From contig CAYTSA010000011.1 of the NCBI GenBank assembly GCA_964440345.1, positions 1 through 62,176 of the forward strand: DNA of 62,176 nt, given 5' to 3'. Shown piece by piece: positions 51,800 through 60,114 of the stretch (its first letter is position 1; every line of letters begins with the position of its first letter). Below the pieces are notes generated by a model that ran no database searches, had not been told where the DNA came from, and was given only the letters and a program-made list of their open reading frames with translations. Source of the DNA: CAYTSA01 sp964440345 (GTDB lineage: Bacteria > Desulfobacterota > Desulfovibrionia > Desulfovibrionales > Desulfovibrionaceae). A program made the position numbers and the translations under genes.

Positions 51800-51878
51800 T
51801 GTAAAAAGTTTTTTGGAAAGGGGTCCGGGGAAGACCTTTTTTTCAAAAAAGGTTTTCCCCGGCAAACACCCCCTCCCA
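51800..51878 (+). repeat. Hairpin element, copy 2
   Basis: TAAAAAGTTTTTTGGAAAGGGG leads into an 18-bp stem: CCGGGGAAGACCTTTTTT (51825-51842), loop TC, AAAAAAGGTTTTCCCCGG (51845-51862), with a single G-T pair. It ends 8 bp before the next gene, so in the mRNA it may terminate or affect expression of that gene. Confidence 0.65.
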
Positions 51879-51885
51879 CATCGCC

Positions 51886-52395
51886 ATGATCGAGACACTT
51901 TCCATACTCCTGCTTCTTTTCTGCGGCTTGGTCCTTTTTCTGCACATTTTCAGCTTGCCGGCCAACTGGGTGGTGCTGGCTTTCGTGATCTTGTGGAAAC
52001 TGACGGGCGATCCCGGTTTGCTGAGCTGGCAGTTCGTGGGCGTGCTGGCGCTTATTGCCAGCGTGGGCGAACTCATCGAATTCATTGCCCAGTACTACGG
52101 CGGCAAGCGTTCAGGATCGTCCACCCGGGGGGGCGTGGGCGGTCTGGTAGGCGCCATTATCGGCGCCATTCTGGGAGCGCCGTTTTTTCTGGGTTTGGGC
52201 GCGCTGGCCGGCGCGCTGGCCGGCGCCTGGGCCGGCTGCTTGATCATAGAAATGGGCCAGGGCCGCCAGTTCCCGGAGGCAAACAAGGCCGCCCTGGGGA
52301 CCATGTGGGGCAAGTTCTTCGGCACAGTTGCCAAGCTGGGCCTGGGCGTGCTCATGGTCGTTCTGCTGGCCGGCCGCATCTGGCCCTGGCTGTAG
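51886..52395 (+). CDS. DUF456-like integral membrane protein
   Basis: 169 residues with about four or five membrane helices: LSILLLLFCGLVLFLHIFSL, WVVLAFVILW, FVGVLALIASVGELIEFIA, GGLVGAIIGAILGAPFFLGLGALAGALAGAWAGC and LGVLMVVLLAGRIW. The glycine-rich stretch after GELIEF...YYGGKRSGSS is the pattern of the DUF456 family, whose role is unknown. No clear ribosome binding site because a hairpin element abuts the start. Confidence 0.78.
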   Translation: MIETLSILLLLFCGLVLFLHIFSLPANWVVLAFVILWKLTGDPGLLSWQFVGVLALIASVGELIEFIAQYYGGKRSGSSTRGGVGGLVGAIIGAILGAPFFLGLGALAGALAGAWAGCLIIEMGQGRQFPEANKAALGTMWGKFFGTVAKLGLGVLMVVLLAGRIWPWL

Positions 52396-52727
52396 ACCCA
52401 AATATCATACCAAAAACAGCTCAATTCCCTTCGCATGAGCAGCTTTCGCGCAGCTCCCGCAATGTGCCCCACATTTTTGCTTGTATTTTTTAACCAAATT
52501 GTGCTTTACTCGCGGTGCTATGCGTGAAGGTGCAATGCTTTCATGCTATGCAGCCGCCTGATGCGTCGAACAGAGGAAAAGGACCCTGGCTTCAGAAGGC
52601 TGCTGAGAATTGGCGCCGTACAGGAGGGCGGGAGCGTCTGCGCCCGTCTGAAACAAGGCGGCTCGTTTGCGGCCGGCAGGGGTAGTGCGCCCATGCGCCG
52701 GGCCGCCGCAGCAGCGCAGGGGGGCAC
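52396..52727. other. Intergenic region upstream of the chemoreceptor gene
   Basis: No supported gene or riboswitch. A GC-rich frame on the plus strand (52543-52740) runs into the chemoreceptor start without coding character. It holds a GGGGGG ribosome binding site just before 52728. No good sigma-70 or sigma-54 promoter could be identified. Confidence 0.45.
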
Positions 52728-55505
52728 ATGTTCAGCCTGAAAAATGTCAAGATGAAGCCCAAGCTTATGGGCTTGTTCCTGGTCGTGGGTCTTGTCCCCA
52801 TTATTCTTGTAGGCTGGGGGTCCGCCCGGCTGGCCGGGGATTCGCTCATGGATCAGGCCTACAACCAGCTCCGGTCCGCCCGGGAAATCAAGAAAAAGCA
52901 GATTGAGCGCTTCTTTGCAGAGCGTGAAGGCGACATGGGCGTGCTCACCGAAACGGTGTCGACCCTGCGCTTTGAGGCTGTGCAGAAGCTGGTTGCCGTA
53001 AGGCAGATAAAGAAAAACCAGATAGAGCGCTATTTCGAGGAGCGGCTGGGCGACGTGGCTGCGCTGGCCGCCAACCCCTATGTGCTGCAGGCCTACCGCG
53101 AGCTGTCCGTGGCTTTCAACATGGGAGGAACCTTCACCGGCCATACCGCGGGAAAGTTCGACGCCCCGCCGGAATACATGCCCATCCACGCCGCGCACTT
53201 TGATTACTTTGAAGCGTTCATGCAGGAATACGGTTACTATGACGTCTTCCTCATGACCCCGGAGCAGGGCGACGTGGTCTTTACCGTGACCAAGGAGGCC
53301 GACTTCGGCCAACGCACGGCAGAGGTCCCCTCGTCCCTGCGCGACGTGTGGGAGCGCGGCAAGCAGACCGGCCACGCCGTGCTCTCGGACATGAAGCCCT
53401 ACGCGCCCAGCGCCGGCGCGCCGGCCATCTTCGCGGCCGCGCCCGTGCAGCAGAACGGCAGGACCATAGCCATTGTCGCGGTGCAGCTTTCCATAGACTC
53501 CATCAATGCAGTCATGGCCGAGCGGGCCGGCCTGGGCGAAACCGGCGAGACCTACCTGGTGGGCCCGGACAAGCTGATGCGGTCCGATTCCTACCTGGAC
53601 CCCGTGAACCACAGCGTTTCCGCCAGTTTTGCCAACCCGGACAAAGGCAAGGTGGACAGCGAGGCGGTGAACGCCGCCCTGAGCGGCGCCAGCGGCTCTG
53701 CCGTGATCAAAGACTACAACGGCAACCCCGTGCTCTCAGCGTATACGCCGGTCAAGGTGGGGGACACGGTCTGGGCTCTGCTGGCCGAAGTGGACGTGGC
53801 CGAGGCCTTCATTCCCAAGGATGAAGACGGGGTCCAATTTTATAAAAAATACGTGGAGCAGTACGGCTATTACGACCTGTTCCTCATGAATCCAGACGGC
53901 TACTGCTTCTACACCGTGGCCCAGGAGGCGGACGTCAGGACCAATTTTGTGGACGGCAAGTACAGCAGCTCCAACCTGGGCGAGCTGGTGCGCAACGTGT
54001 TGCAGTCCAAGGAATTCGGCATGGCCGACTTCGCGCCCTACGCGCCCAGCCAGGACAAGCCCGCGGCCTTCATCGCCCAGCCTGTGCTCCACGGCGGCAA
54101 AGTGGAGTTGGTCGTAGCCCTGCAGCTGCCGCTCAAGGCCATCAATGCGGTCATGCAGGAGCGAGCCGGCATGGGCGAAACCGGCGAGACCTATCTGGTG
54201 GGCCCAGACCTGCGCATGAGGTCCGATTCGTTTCTGGACCCCACGGGCCATTCTGTGGAGGCGTCGTTCGCCGGCACGGTGGCGGCCAACGGCGTGGACA
54301 CCGAAGCCGCCAACGCAGCCCTGACCGGCCAGACCGACGCCAAGGTCATCATGGAATACAACGGAAACCCCGTGCTTTCGGCCTATGCGCCGGTGCAGCT
54401 GAAAGGGGTTACCTGGGCTCTGCTGGCGGAAATCGACGAGGCCGAGGTGACCGCGCCCATTAACAATCTGATCCGCTCCATCCTCATCGCCGGCATAGTT
54501 ATGGCCGTCATTATTGCGGTGCTGGCCTTCTTCCAGGCCTCTTCCATCGCCAATCCGCTCATTCTGGGAGTGGGCTTTGCCAACTCCATAGCCGAGGGCA
54601 ATCTGACCTGCGCCCTGGACACAGACCAGAAAGACGAGGTGGGCCAACTGGCCGCGGCCATGCGCAACATGGTCAACAAGCTGGGCGAGATAGTGTCCGA
54701 AGTGCGGGCCGGCGCCGAGAACGTGGCCGCGGGCAGCGAGGAGCTGTCCGCCTCTGCCGAGTCCTTGTCCCAGGGCGCCACCGAGCAGGCCTCGTCCGTG
54801 GAGGAAGTCTCCGCCGCCATGGAGCAGATGGCCGCCAACATCCGCCAGAACGCAGAAAACGCCACACAGACCGAGACAATAGCCCAGAAGGCGGCCAATA
54901 ACGCCGTGGAAGGCGGCCAAGCCGTGGAGGAAACGGTCAAGGCCATGCGCGAAATCGCCGAGAAGATCACCATCATCGAAGAGATAGCCCGGCAGACCAA
55001 CCTGCTGGCCCTGAACGCGGCCATAGAGGCGGCCCGGGCCGGCGAGGCCGGCAAGGGCTTTGCCGTGGTCGCCGACGAGGTCCGCAAGCTGGCCGAGCGC
55101 AGCGGCTCCGCCGCCAGCGAGATCAGCGAGCTGTCCTCTACCAGCGTGCAGGTTGCTGAAAAAGCCGGGGAAATGCTGCGGCAGATCGTGCCGGACATCA
55201 AGCAGACGGCTGAGCTCATCCAGGAGATCAGCGCGGCGTCCAACGAACAGAACTCCGGCATAGAACAGATCAACTCCTCAGTGCAGCAGATGGACCAGGT
55301 GACGCAGCAAAACGCATCGGCTAGCGAGGAAATGGCCTCCACGTCCGAGGAGCTGTCCAGCCAGGCCGAGCAGCTACAGGCCACAGTGGGCTACTTCAGG
55401 ACCAACGATACGTGCAAGCCGCCGATGCGGATAGCAGACTACAAACGCGATGCCGCGGCCCTGCCCGCGGGCGAGGGGGACGACGACGGGTTCCAGCGGT
55501 TTTGA
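52728..55505 (+). CDS. Methyl-accepting chemotaxis protein with duplicated sensor module
   Basis: 925 residues: N-terminal membrane helix (about 14-33), a very large periplasmic region (34-580), second helix (about 584-603), HAMP and the signalling hairpin with EIARQTNLLALNAAIEAARAGEAGKGFAVVADEVRKLAERS (751-792). The periplasmic region contains an internal duplication: QEYGYYDVFLM (about 167) and EQYGYYDLFLM (about 378), GETGETYLVGPDKLMRSDS (270) and GETGETYLVGPDLRMRSDS (483), plus NGNPVLSAY twice, with a 211-213 residue offset. Each copy looks like a Cache/PDC sensor. No ligand can be named. Confidence 0.94.
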   Translation: MFSLKNVKMKPKLMGLFLVVGLVPIILVGWGSARLAGDSLMDQAYNQLRSAREIKKKQIERFFAEREGDMGVLTETVSTLRFEAVQKLVAVRQIKKNQIERYFEERLGDVAALAANPYVLQAYRELSVAFNMGGTFTGHTAGKFDAPPEYMPIHAAHFDYFEAFMQEYGYYDVFLMTPEQGDVVFTVTKEADFGQRTAEVPSSLRDVWERGKQTGHAVLSDMKPYAPSAGAPAIFAAAPVQQNGRTIAIVAVQLSIDSINAVMAERAGLGETGETYLVGPDKLMRSDSYLDPVNHSVSASFANPDKGKVDSEAVNAALSGASGSAVIKDYNGNPVLSAYTPVKVGDTVWALLAEVDVAEAFIPKDEDGVQFYKKYVEQYGYYDLFLMNPDGYCFYTVAQEADVRTNFVDGKYSSSNLGELVRNVLQSKEFGMADFAPYAPSQDKPAAFIAQPVLHGGKVELVVALQLPLKAINAVMQERAGMGETGETYLVGPDLRMRSDSFLDPTGHSVEASFAGTVAANGVDTEAANAALTGQTDAKVIMEYNGNPVLSAYAPVQLKGVTWALLAEIDEAEVTAPINNLIRSILIAGIVMAVIIAVLAFFQASSIANPLILGVGFANSIAEGNLTCALDTDQKDEVGQLAAAMRNMVNKLGEIVSEVRAGAENVAAGSEELSASAESLSQGATEQASSVEEVSAAMEQMAANIRQNAENATQTETIAQKAANNAVEGGQAVEETVKAMREIAEKITIIEEIARQTNLLALNAAIEAARAGEAGKGFAVVADEVRKLAERSGSAASEISELSSTSVQVAEKAGEMLRQIVPDIKQTAELIQEISAASNEQNSGIEQINSSVQQMDQVTQQNASASEEMASTSEELSSQAEQLQATVGYFRTNDTCKPPMRIADYKRDAAALPAGEGDDDGFQRF

Positions 55506-55524
55506 TTTCCCCGCGGAAAAACTC

Positions 55525-55553
55525 TTGACACTGCAGTACGAACGTCATAAAAG
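55525..55553 (+). promoter_or_regulatory. Promoter of the tRNA-Pro gene
   Basis: TTGACA (55525-55530), 17 bp, TAAAAG (55548-55553), placing the start about 8 bp before the mature tRNA 5' end. Confidence 0.6.
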
Positions 55554-55567
55554 TCACCTCTTCGTGT

Positions 55568-55644
55568 CGGGATGTAGCGCAGCCTGGGAGCGCACCTGAA
55601 TGGGGTTCAGGGGGCCGGAGGTTCAAATCCTCTCATCCCGACCA
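55568..55644 (+). tRNA. tRNA-Pro (anticodon GGG)
   Basis: 77 nt. Acceptor CGGGATG/CATCCCG with discriminator A and encoded CCA; D stem GCGC/GCGC around AGCCTGGGA; anticodon stem CCTGA/TCAGG with loop ATGGGGT, giving anticodon GGG; T arm GGAGG-TTCAAAT-CCTCT (one mispair at its end). It reads CCC/CCU proline codons. A tyrosine integrase gene lies just downstream, and tRNA 3' ends are favoured attachment sites. Confidence 0.96.
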
Positions 55645-55652
55645 GAGATTTC

Positions 55653-55688
55653 AAGGGGTTACAGTCAAAACTGTGACCCCTTTTTTTC
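55653..55688 (+). terminator. Intrinsic terminator after tRNA-Pro
   Basis: GGGGTTACAGT (55655-55665), loop CAAA, ACTGTGACCCC (55670-55680), followed by seven T. One G-U pair in an 11-bp stem. It is partly symmetrical and may also stop the convergent integrase transcript. Confidence 0.85.
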
Positions 55689-55749
55689 CCCTGGTGAACC
55701 TTTTGGTGAACCGACCCTCTGACTCAGTCACCCCACAGTGTCCACTTTC

Positions 55750-56787
55750 TCAGTTTTCAAAGATCAATTCCGGCAGTAAGTTAGCTGCCCGTTTCTTCTC
55801 AGACACGTGACATTCGTAGTAGACATCCACGGTCATCTGCGTAGTCGCGTGTCCCATCATATCCGATACCGCTTTGAGATCTGCACCTCGCTGCAGCAAC
55901 GTGGTCGCATACAGGTGACGAATGTCATACATCCTCACCTGATACCCAATCCCCGCCTTCTCGCACGCAGTCGTCAACGAACGGCGGAGTTTGTTGATCT
56001 TCTTACCCTTGTAACTCACAACAAACTCGCATGAAGATTTTGCCCGTTTTTGCCGTAACTTTTCCAAAAACACTGCGGAGAGGGAAATATTCCTCCACGA
56101 TGACGTCTTGGATGCATACACTGAAAGATAACCTTCGTCCCAGTTCACATCCGTCCATTTGATCGCAAACAGTTCCGTAGGACCGGGTCTGAGACCGGTG
56201 TTGAAGCAGACCTCAATAGCCCAACGCAGGTGTTCAGCACTATTGGCGAGTATTTTGTTTAAGTCCGAGACAGTTAAACGTGCTTTGCGTGGTTTCTCCT
56301 TACACTTTTTCCACTTCTTCATAGGGTTGGTTTGTATTAAATCATGCTCTCTGCCGAAGTTAAACAGTATCTTCAGGTAAGAGAGGTATCTATTCCGTGT
56401 TGTTTGACTTAAATGGTCAAGTTTCTCGTTCGCTACACGAAGTATGTCAGCAAGTGTAATACGATCAACCGGTGTAGATGCAAACTCTTGAATGAAGTAA
56501 TTTTCGACACACTTCTTTACATCGACTCTGTACTGTTCAGACTTACCTTGGTTACGTTGAAAATCTAACCACGCTTGCGTGAGTGTATCCAGGTACACGA
56601 CGTTACTGCGTTCCGCGAGAGTTTCGGGGTCAAAACCAATTCCTTTACGCAACCTTACTTGAAGGTCGAAACTTTCCGCTTCCTTCCGCGCTTCGTTCCC
56701 TTTTCCGAAGTTCCTGGACCGCTGTTTACCGTCTTCGCGCCACTTAGCATACCACGTTTGGTTGTCTTTTCTGAAATGTACACTCAT
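55750..56787 (-). CDS. Tyrosine-type site-specific integrase
   Basis: 345 residues. N-terminal Arm-type segment (VHFRKDNQTWYAKWREDGK), core-binding domain (about 70-165) and catalytic domain with box I NTGLRPGPTELFAIKW (first Arg), MYDIRHLYATTLLQRG (second Arg) and MMGHATTQMTVDVYY (His and the Tyr nucleophile). The usual His of box II (HxxRH) is Tyr here. The start is ATG at 56787 (MSVHFRK). Adjacent to tRNA-Pro and convergent with it, as in elements integrated at a tRNA 3' end. Lower GC than the flanking core genome. Confidence 0.93.
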   Translation of the reverse strand: MSVHFRKDNQTWYAKWREDGKQRSRNFGKGNEARKEAESFDLQVRLRKGIGFDPETLAERSNVVYLDTLTQAWLDFQRNQGKSEQYRVDVKKCVENYFIQEFASTPVDRITLADILRVANEKLDHLSQTTRNRYLSYLKILFNFGREHDLIQTNPMKKWKKCKEKPRKARLTVSDLNKILANSAEHLRWAIEVCFNTGLRPGPTELFAIKWTDVNWDEGYLSVYASKTSSWRNISLSAVFLEKLRQKRAKSSCEFVVSYKGKKINKLRRSLTTACEKAGIGYQVRMYDIRHLYATTLLQRGADLKAVSDMMGHATTQMTVDVYYECHVSEKKRAANLLPELIFEN

Positions 56788-56789
56788 AA

Positions 56790-57041
56790 TTAGACCTTCA
56801 ACTCGAGTGGTTTCCTTTCGTATCCAGCTCGTTGACCGTTGTTGCAATAGTATTCTGGATTATTCATGAAGTCGTCGAGGTCGTTGACAGAGTAATACTT
56901 GCGTTTAATACCGTAGCTTGGTATTCTATAGTTTACTAATAATTGCCTAAAGTAATGGTAAGAGTATCCACAATACCTCGCAGACTCTTTTCTGTTCAAG
57001 TACGGTCCTCTTCCCGCGATAAATTTCTGGTGTTGATGCAT
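56790..57041 (-). CDS. Small helix-turn-helix (excisionase-like) protein
   Basis: 83 residues from the ATG at 57041 (MHQHQKFIAG); GTG at 57056 is an alternative with GAGG between them. YLNRKESARYCGYSYHYFRQLL and VNDLDDFMNN resemble the winged helix-turn-helix of Xis/MerR-type excisionases. It ends 2 bp before the integrase gene, so xis-int cotranscription is likely. It may direct excision or regulate int. Confidence 0.75.
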   Translation of the reverse strand: MHQHQKFIAGRGPYLNRKESARYCGYSYHYFRQLLVNYRIPSYGIKRKYYSVNDLDDFMNNPEYYCNNGQRAGYERKPLELKV

Positions 57042-57123
57042 TGACTTTTTCCTCACAATAAGTTTATGGATGAGTCAATGATAGCACTAAAAATCAAGCA
57101 GTCAACTAAAAAAACCAGTATTT

Positions 57124-57143
57124 TTGCTAGTATATAATAGCAA
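57124..57143. promoter_or_regulatory. Palindromic operator candidate upstream of xis-int
   Basis: TTGCTA and TAGCAA are perfect inverted arms separated by 8 bp of alternating A/T that could serve as a -10 on either strand. It lies 83 bp upstream of the excisionase-like gene. Confidence 0.4.
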
Positions 57144-57266
57144 GTAACTTCGACAACGAGCATGATACACAGGCAGACTAACAGTCCTACAACGAAGAAA
57201 ACTTATTCTTTTTAATCATAAAAAAGTTTGCCGGGGCTGAAAAATATCAACCCCGGCATAGGCTGT

Positions 57267-57620
57267 TCAGCTATCTGATAATTCGGATTCGGAGATCATG
57301 GGCGTCAAGGTGATCTTCCCATCTTGATACTCAAGGGTGAACTGGTCGCCATGAAGAAATTTTGCGCCCAGTTCTTGCAGATTCCGCCGGGTAATCTTCA
57401 AATCACCTGCTTTATTGATGGTAGGGGCGGATGTACCTCCTGTGAAGGTTATTCCCCTCACTCGGTAGACAACGCCGTCTTCTTGGATCAACCGCAACAG
57501 GTGTCTCTTGAAAGTCTGCCGGGTTTGAATTCCAAGTTCGTCCATGATTTCATCCGCAGCAAGGTCGGTCTCTATCAAGCTCCGCAGTGTTTCTTTTGAA
57601 AATTTCGACTTCGCATTCAT
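57267..57620 (-). CDS. Putative regulator with C-terminal AbrB-like segment
   Basis: 117 residues. The first half (TLRSLIETDLAADEIMDELGIQTRQTFKRHLLRL) looks like a helix-turn-helix, the second half (AGDLKITRRNLQELGAKFLHGDQFTLEYQDGKITLTP) resembles a swapped-hairpin AbrB/SpoVT DNA-binding domain. GAGGAGG is about ten bases upstream of the ATG. Likely a regulator of the integrated element; the family assignment is by eye. Confidence 0.62.
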   Translation of the reverse strand: MNAKSKFSKETLRSLIETDLAADEIMDELGIQTRQTFKRHLLRLIQEDGVVYRVRGITFTGGTSAPTINKAGDLKITRRNLQELGAKFLHGDQFTLEYQDGKITLTPMISESELSDS

Positions 57621-57990
57621 AGTGGAAGTTCCTCCTCAATTTTTTTCATATATTAATGGAGGATGCGATAAGCGGCACGAGAAAAAGTGCGCAAAGCGAG
57701 AAAAATACACTGCATTTATGCATTTCGTTTACCCGCTTGAAAATCGCTTGATATCAACAATATTCGCGGATTCTATTCGTATACAATAAATTTGATGGAT
57801 TATGTTGTATGTCAACAAAAATAGGCAGGTTCTAGAAATAGTCTTGCAATTCAAATTCGCGCATGCTTTCTATTTATCCTCTTGATTAGAGGCCAGGGGT
57901 AGTATAATAAAAGGTCAAGAAAACTCGCGGTTAATTGGGGGGCATTTATATTTATCTCATCTTAACAGTACAGACGTGAAAGGGCAGTTT
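57621..57990. other. AT-rich divergent intergenic region of the island
   Basis: Lies between the divergent regulator gene and parB. No gene is seen. A consensus TATAAT is at 57903-57908 with TTGATT 15 bp upstream (57882-57887), facing parB. The spacing is short, so the promoter is tentative. Confidence 0.45.
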
Positions 57991-58815
57991 ATGCCAGATG
58001 AGTACAAATCCGGGGTTGTGTACCAGCTCAAGGGTGACGAGTTACAACCGTCACAAAATCAACCTCGTAAGTATTTCGACGACAATTCTCTTGAAGAACT
58101 CGCCGAGTCCATCAAACAACATGGACTCATCCAGCCTATTGTTTTCAATATTACCGAATCCGGCGAAAAGCAGATTGTTGCGGGTGAAAGACGGTTTCGA
58201 GCAGCAAAACTCGCCGGACTAGAAGAAATCCCTGCCGTATATAACGACGGCGATCCTGAAATTCTTGCACTAATAGAGAACATACAGAGGGAAGACCTCA
58301 ACCCGTTGGAAGAAGCAGAAGCTCTTCTGTCTCTCAAGAATAGTAAACAATACACTCTTGAACAACTTGGCGAGATAGCAGGTAAGAAGAAAAACACCAT
58401 TTCCGAACTACTTAAGTTGAACGAATTATCAGACACAATTAAAGAAGAAGTTCGTTCATCGTCTATCTATCCCAAGAGAGAACTTATACGTATTGCTCGT
58501 CTTGATGAGAAACAACAGGCAGTCAGGTTCGAGCAACTCAAGAAAAGAGTTGCTAAAGATACCGAAGATTCCGCCGGGTCAAAGGAAAGACAACCAAAAC
58601 GGAGTACGTTTGTTAAGTTCGTTGAAACAACCAGCAAACTAACTGAGAGGATCAAAGAAGGGAAACTGAAACCGTCCTCGGATGACAATCTGGACGATAT
58701 TGAGAAGAATTTGCGATCATTATTAATTGAAATCAAGAGGTTAAAGAAAAGTTCGACGGGTCGAACCCCAGACACCGAAGAACAAGAGCTGTCAACAGGA
58801 AATACTTCTGAGTAA
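57991..58815 (+). CDS. ParB/RepB/Spo0J family partition protein (no adjacent parA)
   Basis: 274 residues from ATG at 57991 (AAAGGG six bases upstream); GTG at 57976 is an alternative. The N-terminal ParB domain shows PSQNQPRKYFDDNSLEELAESI, HGLIQPIV, IVAGERRFRAAKLAG (CTP-binding region) and ALIENIQREDLNPLEEAEA; the helix-turn-helix YTLEQLGEIAGKKKNTISELLKL follows. The C-terminal third is Lys/Glu rich. No ParA ATPase gene is near; stand-alone ParB proteins on mobile elements often act as regulators. The LamG-cohesin gene starts 33 bp downstream and may share the transcript. Confidence 0.9.
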   Translation: MPDEYKSGVVYQLKGDELQPSQNQPRKYFDDNSLEELAESIKQHGLIQPIVFNITESGEKQIVAGERRFRAAKLAGLEEIPAVYNDGDPEILALIENIQREDLNPLEEAEALLSLKNSKQYTLEQLGEIAGKKKNTISELLKLNELSDTIKEEVRSSSIYPKRELIRIARLDEKQQAVRFEQLKKRVAKDTEDSAGSKERQPKRSTFVKFVETTSKLTERIKEGKLKPSSDDNLDDIEKNLRSLLIEIKRLKKSSTGRTPDTEEQELSTGNTSE

Positions 58816-58848
58816 TCAATCCCAATGTACGCTTAGCAGGAGGTCGCC

Positions 58849-60104
58849 ATGAAAAGGGTTTTATGTATTCTTTCAGCATTCACTTTTGTCCTATGTGTGT
58901 CTGTACCTTCTTTCGCAGGTATTAATGATGGGTTGGTCGCGTACTACCCGTTTGATGGCGCAGTAGAAGACAAAGGACCAAATAGTTTTTCAGTTGATGT
59001 TACGGGCACAAGCTTTACAACTGACAGGTCAGGAAATCCGAACAAGGCAATTCTCTTTGATGGAATAGATGATTGGTTTCTGCTGCATCACGACGGCTCG
59101 CTGAATATCAACGCGGCGAAAGAGACGTTCACTCTATCTTTTTGGATAAGACCAGACTCAAGCAAAGATGCACAGTGCCCTATGCAGGATAGAAATGTAG
59201 CGAGTAGCTGGGTCTCATGGAACCTTGGCATACGTCCAGACAGAACTGACCATACGATATCTTCCAACACTTGGACTAATTATACAAACTTTGCTACACA
59301 ATATTATATGCCAAAAGAAGAATTGCTTGGCGAGTGGCATCACATTGCAGTTGTTTATGATGGTAATGGGTCTAAAAGAATGTATGTCGATGGCGCTCTT
59401 GTAGATGAAATATCTGTTTCTGGAGACTCCTCAAATACGGATAATCAAGCCACTATAGGAGCAGGGCGCTATAATCATGGAATCGACAATTACTTTGAAG
59501 GAGCTCTCGATGAACTCCGGTTCTATAATCGCGCTCTTTCTGAATCTGAAGTCCAGGAACTTTACTCCGGCGACATATCTGGCTGCACCGAGCTGGACAC
59601 GGGTAATGTCGACATTTTTGGTGCTGCATCTACCAGATCAAACAACACCGTCACTATCCCTGTTCGCCTACAAGAATCACCCAATGAAGTCGACGCTCTA
59701 GGTTTCGACTTTAGCTATGATTCTTCTGTTTTGACTTACAGTTCTCACAGCACAGCGGACCTGACTTCTTCATTCAGCTTCTTTGATTGTTCTACACCAT
59801 CTACTGGGACAGTCCGTTGTGGAGGGTATACTTCAGGTTCCGCTATCCCTGCGAACTCAACCGGTGAAGTGGTCAACCTGACCTTCACAGTGAACTCATG
59901 CGAGACAAATGAAAAGTATTCGCTCGGTCTTTCTTCTCTAACGGATGACATATCTACGTGGGATGCAACAGGCGGGTGTTTCACATGTACAACGAGTGGT
60001 CAGTGTTCTGGATGTGACGTAAACCAGGACGGTTCAGTCACGCCTCAGGACGCCTTGGNNNNNNNNNNAATAAATATCTTGGAAATGACAGCGTGTGCGA
60101 TTAA
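58849..60104 (+). CDS. Secreted LamG-cohesin-dockerin protein 1 (interrupted by assembly gap)
   Basis: Signal peptide (about 1-23, LCILSAFTFVLCVSVPSFAG), LamG/concanavalin-like domain (about 25-240; GLVAYYPFDG, WHHIAVVYDGNG, DELRFYNRALSESEVQ), cohesin-like beta domain (about 255-385; VTIPVRLQES, ALGFDFSYDSSVLTY, VRCGGYTSG) and a dockerin-type calcium loop, CDVNQDGSVTPQDAL. Ten N (60059-60068) cut the dockerin; the sequence after them resumes NKYLGNDSVCD-stop in another frame. The neighbour gene has 8 bases here, so the N count is probably arbitrary and the gene intact. A GGAGG site precedes the ATG. Confidence 0.82.
60059..60068. other. Assembly gap (10 N)
   Basis: Falls in the dockerin codons where the two paralogues are nearly identical, which may have broken the assembly. 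The true gap may hide more than the 8 bases expected from the downstream paralogue. Confidence 0.95.
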
Positions 60105-60114
60105 GGAGGGTGAG

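Noticed and set aside
52396..52727. Cyclic-di-GMP riboswitch upstream of the chemoreceptor gene
   Set aside because: The conserved riboswitch core sequences could not be found in the leader.
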